Source: an uncultured Gemella sp. | GTDB lineage: Bacteria > Bacillota > Bacilli > Staphylococcales > Gemellaceae | Length of the DNA: 10,074 nt | Direction of reading: 5' to 3' | NCBI GenBank assembly: GCA_945929765.1 | Contig: CAMEOL010000025.1 | Coordinates: 1-10,074 of the forward strand | Part shown: positions 7,450 to 10,074 of the stretch, piece after piece | Position numbering within the stretch: position 1 is the stretch's first letter | Layout: the number at the start of each line of letters is the position of its first letter | Position numbers and translations under genes: made by a program | The notes under the pieces: model-generated | What the model saw: only the letters and a program-made list of their open reading frames with translations | Told to the model about the DNA's origin: nothing | The model's database searches: none

Positions 7450-7464
7450 AAGGAGATAACAATT
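7450..7464 (+). promoter_or_regulatory. Shine-Dalgarno and AUU start codon of the MetE-like gene
   Basis: AAGGAG (7450-7455) stands 6 bases before ATT (7462-7464). The frame has no ATG, GTG or TTG between the upstream stop (TAA, 7426-7428) and the TTG at 7654. Other near-start codons are ATA at 7429 and 7456, which fit the spacing worse. The site therefore points to an AUU start. Confidence 0.65.
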
Positions 7465-8619
7465 AATACAAACTGTACATGTAAAGGACACAACGCACCA
7501 TTTAGAGTAGATCACGTAGGATCTTATTTACGCCCAGCAGAACTTGCTCAAGCACGTTTAGATTTTAATCAAGGGAACATTACAAGGGAACAATTAACTG
7601 AAATTGAGAACAAACATATTTTAGCGTTAATTAAAAAGCAGAAAGAAGCTGGCTTGAAAGGAATAACTGATGGAGAGTTCCGTCGAGCATACTGGCATTT
7701 AGATTTTTTCTGGGGGCTGAATGGTGTTGAGCATACACAAGCAAAAACGGGCTATCAATTCCACGATGAAACGACAAAACCAGATTCAGCAAGCCTATCA
7801 GGAAAAATAACAGGTGAGAATCATCCGTTTATAAACCATTTTAAATTCGTTTATGATGCTGTAGGAGAAGAAGGAATAGCTCGTCAAACTATACCTGCAC
7901 CGGCACAATTTTATTTTGAACTAGTCCGTGATAGCGAGCATGTTGCACAAACATTTACTATCTATCCAGAGAAAGATGAGTTGTTTGCTGATATAGCGTC
8001 AGCATACAAACAAGTTATAAAAGATTTATATGCAGCAGGTTGTCGCAATTTACAGTTAGATGATTGTACTTGGGGAGCTTTAGTAGATGACTTCGTATTA
8101 GGTATAATTTCTGATGGTAGCGGAAGAACACCTCAAGAAATAAGAGAAGAATTATCTGCAGATTTTATCCGTTTAAACAACTCTATTTTGACAGAATTAC
8201 CAGAAGATTTAGTAGTTACAACTCACGTGTGTCGAGGAAACTTCCATTCTACTTGGGGATGTCAAGGAGGATATGATGCTATCGCAGAAACTTTATTTGG
8301 AAAAGAAAACGTGGACGCTTATTACTTAGAGTTCGATACAGAGCGTGCAGGAGGTTTTGAGCCATTAAAAGAAATAAAACCAGGTAAAAAAGTAGTTCTT
8401 GGATTAATAACTTCTAAATTTGCAGATTTAGAGGATAAACAAGAAGTAATATCTCGAATTCATGAAGCGGCAAAATATGTTCCATTAGAAAATCTATATT
8501 TAAGTACTCAATGCGGATTTGCTTCAACAGAAGAAGGTAATATTCTGACAGAAGAAGATCAGTGGAAAAAAATAAAACTTATTCAAGAAATAGTTGCTGA
8601 AGTATGGGGAGATAGATAG
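7462..8619 (+). CDS. Single-domain MetE-like methyltransferase (YxjG/YxjH type)
   Basis: The protein resembles the C-terminal catalytic domain of cobalamin-independent methionine synthase and transfers a methyl group to a thiol, presumably homocysteine, to form methionine. With the ATT start it has 385 residues, close to B. subtilis YxjG/YxjH. It includes the family's N-terminal APFRVDHVGSYLRP (about 13-26) and VTDGEFRR-like ITDGEFRR. Starting at TTG 7654 would leave 321 residues and lose that block. Zinc ligands match the MetE pattern: His255 and Cys257 (THVCRGNFHS), Glu290 (YYLEFD) and Cys351 (STQCGF). LQLDDCTWG is also typical. The N-terminal half of full MetE is absent, so the methyl donor (folate, cobamide or S-methyl compound) cannot be inferred. 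It follows the cyclase gene by 55 bases and shares the Met T-box; a strong terminator at 8743 ends the unit. Translation may be weak if AUU is the true start. Confidence 0.9.
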   Translation: MNTNCTCKGHNAPFRVDHVGSYLRPAELAQARLDFNQGNITREQLTEIENKHILALIKKQKEAGLKGITDGEFRRAYWHLDFFWGLNGVEHTQAKTGYQFHDETTKPDSASLSGKITGENHPFINHFKFVYDAVGEEGIARQTIPAPAQFYFELVRDSEHVAQTFTIYPEKDELFADIASAYKQVIKDLYAAGCRNLQLDDCTWGALVDDFVLGIISDGSGRTPQEIREELSADFIRLNNSILTELPEDLVVTTHVCRGNFHSTWGCQGGYDAIAETLFGKENVDAYYLEFDTERAGGFEPLKEIKPGKKVVLGLITSKFADLEDKQEVISRIHEAAKYVPLENLYLSTQCGFASTEEGNILTEEDQWKKIKLIQEIVAEVWGDR

Positions 8620-8742
8620 TAGCTATTTATATTAAAAATACTAAAAATTGATTGGAGCAAGAGAAGGGAAGCTATTTTGTGAAAAATAATTAAATTTATT
8701 TTCTTGATTTGTCGATTTATTTTAAAATTTTTATCAATATTT

Positions 8743-8778
8743 ACACCTAATTAGCTAGCAGGCTGATTAGGTGTTTTT
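8743..8778 (+). terminator. Rho-independent terminator of the T-box operon
   Basis: ACACCTAATTAGC (8743-8755) pairs with GCTGATTAGGTGT (8762-8774), a 13-bp stem with one T-G wobble, a 6-base loop and a T-run to 8778. It lies about 125 bases after the MetE-like stop codon. The stretch between holds no gene I can support. Confidence 0.88.
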
Positions 8779-8782
8779 GTGG

Positions 8783-8818
8783 TTGTATAATAAATACAGG
8801 GAATGGAGAAAAATCCAT
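8783..8818 (+). repeat. Short hairpin repeat, copy 2
   Basis: This is the partner of the repeat at 3904-3937 (TTGTATA ... ATGGA-loop-TCCAT). The stem is 8803-8807 with 8814-8818 and the loop is GAAAAA, with a 2-base GA insertion relative to copy 1. It contains TATAAT at 8786-8791. The ATG at 8803 opens a 25-codon frame (MEKNPYTSINFN...) that ends at 8880. It begins directly after the operon terminator. Confidence 0.5.
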
Positions 8819-8913
8819 ACACCAGTATTAATTTTAATATATATGTTGAACTACAGAATATAATAGTTAATAGATTTTAATTTCTATGCTACTGATAAGC
8901 GTATTAATAATTG

Positions 8914-8942
8914 TTGTATTGCAAAAAAAATTGATGTAAAAT
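8914..8942 (+). promoter_or_regulatory. Weak candidate promoter of the threonine aldolase gene
   Basis: TAAAAT (8937-8942) is a 5/6 -10 match, 33 bases before the ATG. The element 17 bases upstream, TTGTAT (8914-8919), is a poor -35. A TATAAT within the repeat (8786-8791) is another option with a longer leader. A separate promoter is expected because a strong terminator precedes the gene. Confidence 0.3.
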
Positions 8943-8975
8943 AAAATTGAATATAACAATTAATGAGGTAGATGT

Positions 8976-10025
8976 ATGGAACGTAAGTTGTATTTTGGGA
9001 TAGACTATGCAGAAGGAGCTCATCCTAATATTATAAATAAATTAGTAGAAACTAACTTAGATAGAACAGTTGGTTATGGTTTTGATGACTATACCGAACT
9101 TGCAAAAAATTTAATTAGAGAAGCTTGTGATGCTCAAGATGCTGAAGTTAAGTTGCTCGTTGGAGGAACGCAAACTAATGCGGTAGTTATTCACGCTTTA
9201 TTAAAACATTATCAAGGAGTAATATCGGCAGAAACAGGGCATATAAATAATTATGAAGCAGGAGCAATAGAATTTGCAGGGAATAAAATATTAACCTTGC
9301 CGGGAAAAGATGGTAAAATTTCTGCTAATCAAGTTCAAGATTATTTAGAAAAATTTTGGCAGACTCCTAATTACAATCATATGGTAATACCGGGTATGGT
9401 TTATATTTCTCAACCTACAGAATACGGGACGCTATATTCGAAAGAAGAGTTAACTGATCTAAAAAAAGTTTGTGAAAAATATAAAATACCTTTATTTGCA
9501 GATGGGGCAAGATTATCTTATGCGTTAGCTAGTCCAGAAAATGACGTTACTTTAGAAGACATGGCGAGATATTGTGATGCTTTTTATATTGGTGGAACGA
9601 AATGTGGTGCACTATTCGGAGAAGCGGTAGTGATTCCTAATCCTAATTTAATACCGAATTTTTTTACTATTATTAAACAACATGGAGCGGTTTTAGCAAA
9701 AGGAAGAATGTTGGGTATCCAATTTTCTGAATTGTTTAAAGATAATTTATATGTAGAAATAGGTAAAAATGCTATTTTGTGTGCGAATAAAATAAGACAT
9801 ACACTACAAGAATCAGGTTATAAACTATATTTAGATACGCCGACAAATCAAATTTTTGCTATAGTGAAAGATGATGTTTTGGCAAGATTAGAGGAAAGAG
9901 CAGTTGTTACGAAATGGTCAAAATATAGTTCTGACGAAACGGTTATTCGTATCGTTACTAGTTGGTCAACAACTATAGAAGAAACTGATGCGTTTTGTGA
10001 ATTAATAAGTTCTTTAGCGAATTAA
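8976..10025 (+). CDS. ltaE: Low-specificity L-threonine aldolase family (PLP enzyme)
   Basis: Cleaves L-threonine or L-allo-threonine to glycine and acetaldehyde using pyridoxal phosphate; cytosolic, fold type I, beta-eliminating lyase family. The 349 residues match the family length. Visible signatures are GAHPNIINKL (14-23), YGFDDYT (34-40), GGTQTNA (63-69, cofactor-phosphate region), FADGARL with Asp176 contacting the pyridine ring and Arg179, and YIGGTKCGALFGE with Lys209 as the Schiff-base lysine. The start is ATG 8976 with a modest GAGGT (8965-8969) 6 bases upstream. It is separated from the methionine operon by a terminator and about 195 bases, so joint control is not supported, although both concern amino acids. 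Substrate stereochemistry cannot be read from the sequence. The gene is complete; the last 49 bases of the window after it show nothing recognisable. Confidence 0.93.
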   Translation: MERKLYFGIDYAEGAHPNIINKLVETNLDRTVGYGFDDYTELAKNLIREACDAQDAEVKLLVGGTQTNAVVIHALLKHYQGVISAETGHINNYEAGAIEFAGNKILTLPGKDGKISANQVQDYLEKFWQTPNYNHMVIPGMVYISQPTEYGTLYSKEELTDLKKVCEKYKIPLFADGARLSYALASPENDVTLEDMARYCDAFYIGGTKCGALFGEAVVIPNPNLIPNFFTIIKQHGAVLAKGRMLGIQFSELFKDNLYVEIGKNAILCANKIRHTLQESGYKLYLDTPTNQIFAIVKDDVLARLEERAVVTKWSKYSSDETVIRIVTSWSTTIEETDAFCELISSLAN

Positions 10026-10074
10026 TATCATTACGAAAAAATGTTTTAGTGGAAATTAGTAGTATTTTAGTAAA

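Overview
The window is AT-rich DNA from a low-GC Gram-positive bacterium. AAGGAG-type ribosome binding sites, TGNTATAAT promoters, a T-box riboswitch, a class II HMG-CoA reductase and a G5-domain surface protein all point to Bacilli. A Gemella-like coccus is my best guess, but that is an impression and not a search result. No tRNA, rRNA, CRISPR array or complete mobile element is visible.

Layout. (1) 2-3799: the 3' part of a very large surface or secreted protein whose start lies upstream of the window. Its order is a charged linker, a G5 domain, a beta-rich segment, a von Willebrand A domain with a full MIDAS, EF-hand/thrombospondin-3-like Asp repeats and a GHSLGG lipase-type alpha/beta-hydrolase. 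(2) 3800-4886: a 1.1 kb decayed intergenic region. It holds an orphan promoter-like site, one copy of a short hairpin repeat, the 3' end of an IS3-family element and a 49-residue isoleucine-rich membrane peptide on the minus strand. (3) 4887-6167: mvaA, class II HMG-CoA reductase of the mevalonate pathway, with its own promoter. (4) 6295-8778: a complete regulated unit made of a consensus promoter, a T-box leader with a strong terminator, a cyclase-family metal hydrolase, a single-domain MetE-like methyltransferase and a closing terminator. (5) 8783-8975: the second copy of the hairpin repeat and the upstream region of the next gene. (6) 8976-10025: a PLP-dependent threonine aldolase.

How the genes work together. 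The T-box specifier is best read as AUG (Met). The variable T-box base is U, which fits the A discriminator of tRNA-Met and argues against Trp or Asn. The unit should therefore be switched on when charged tRNA-Met is scarce, which suits the MetE-like second gene and implies that the cyclase-family hydrolase also serves methionine or homocysteine supply. The MetE-like gene seems to start at an AUU codon behind a good Shine-Dalgarno. The first conventional start in frame (TTG, 7654) would remove a conserved part of the family. The points I rate most worth checking are the AUU start, the Met T-box over a cyclase, the VWA-lipase fusion and the two-copy hairpin repeat.
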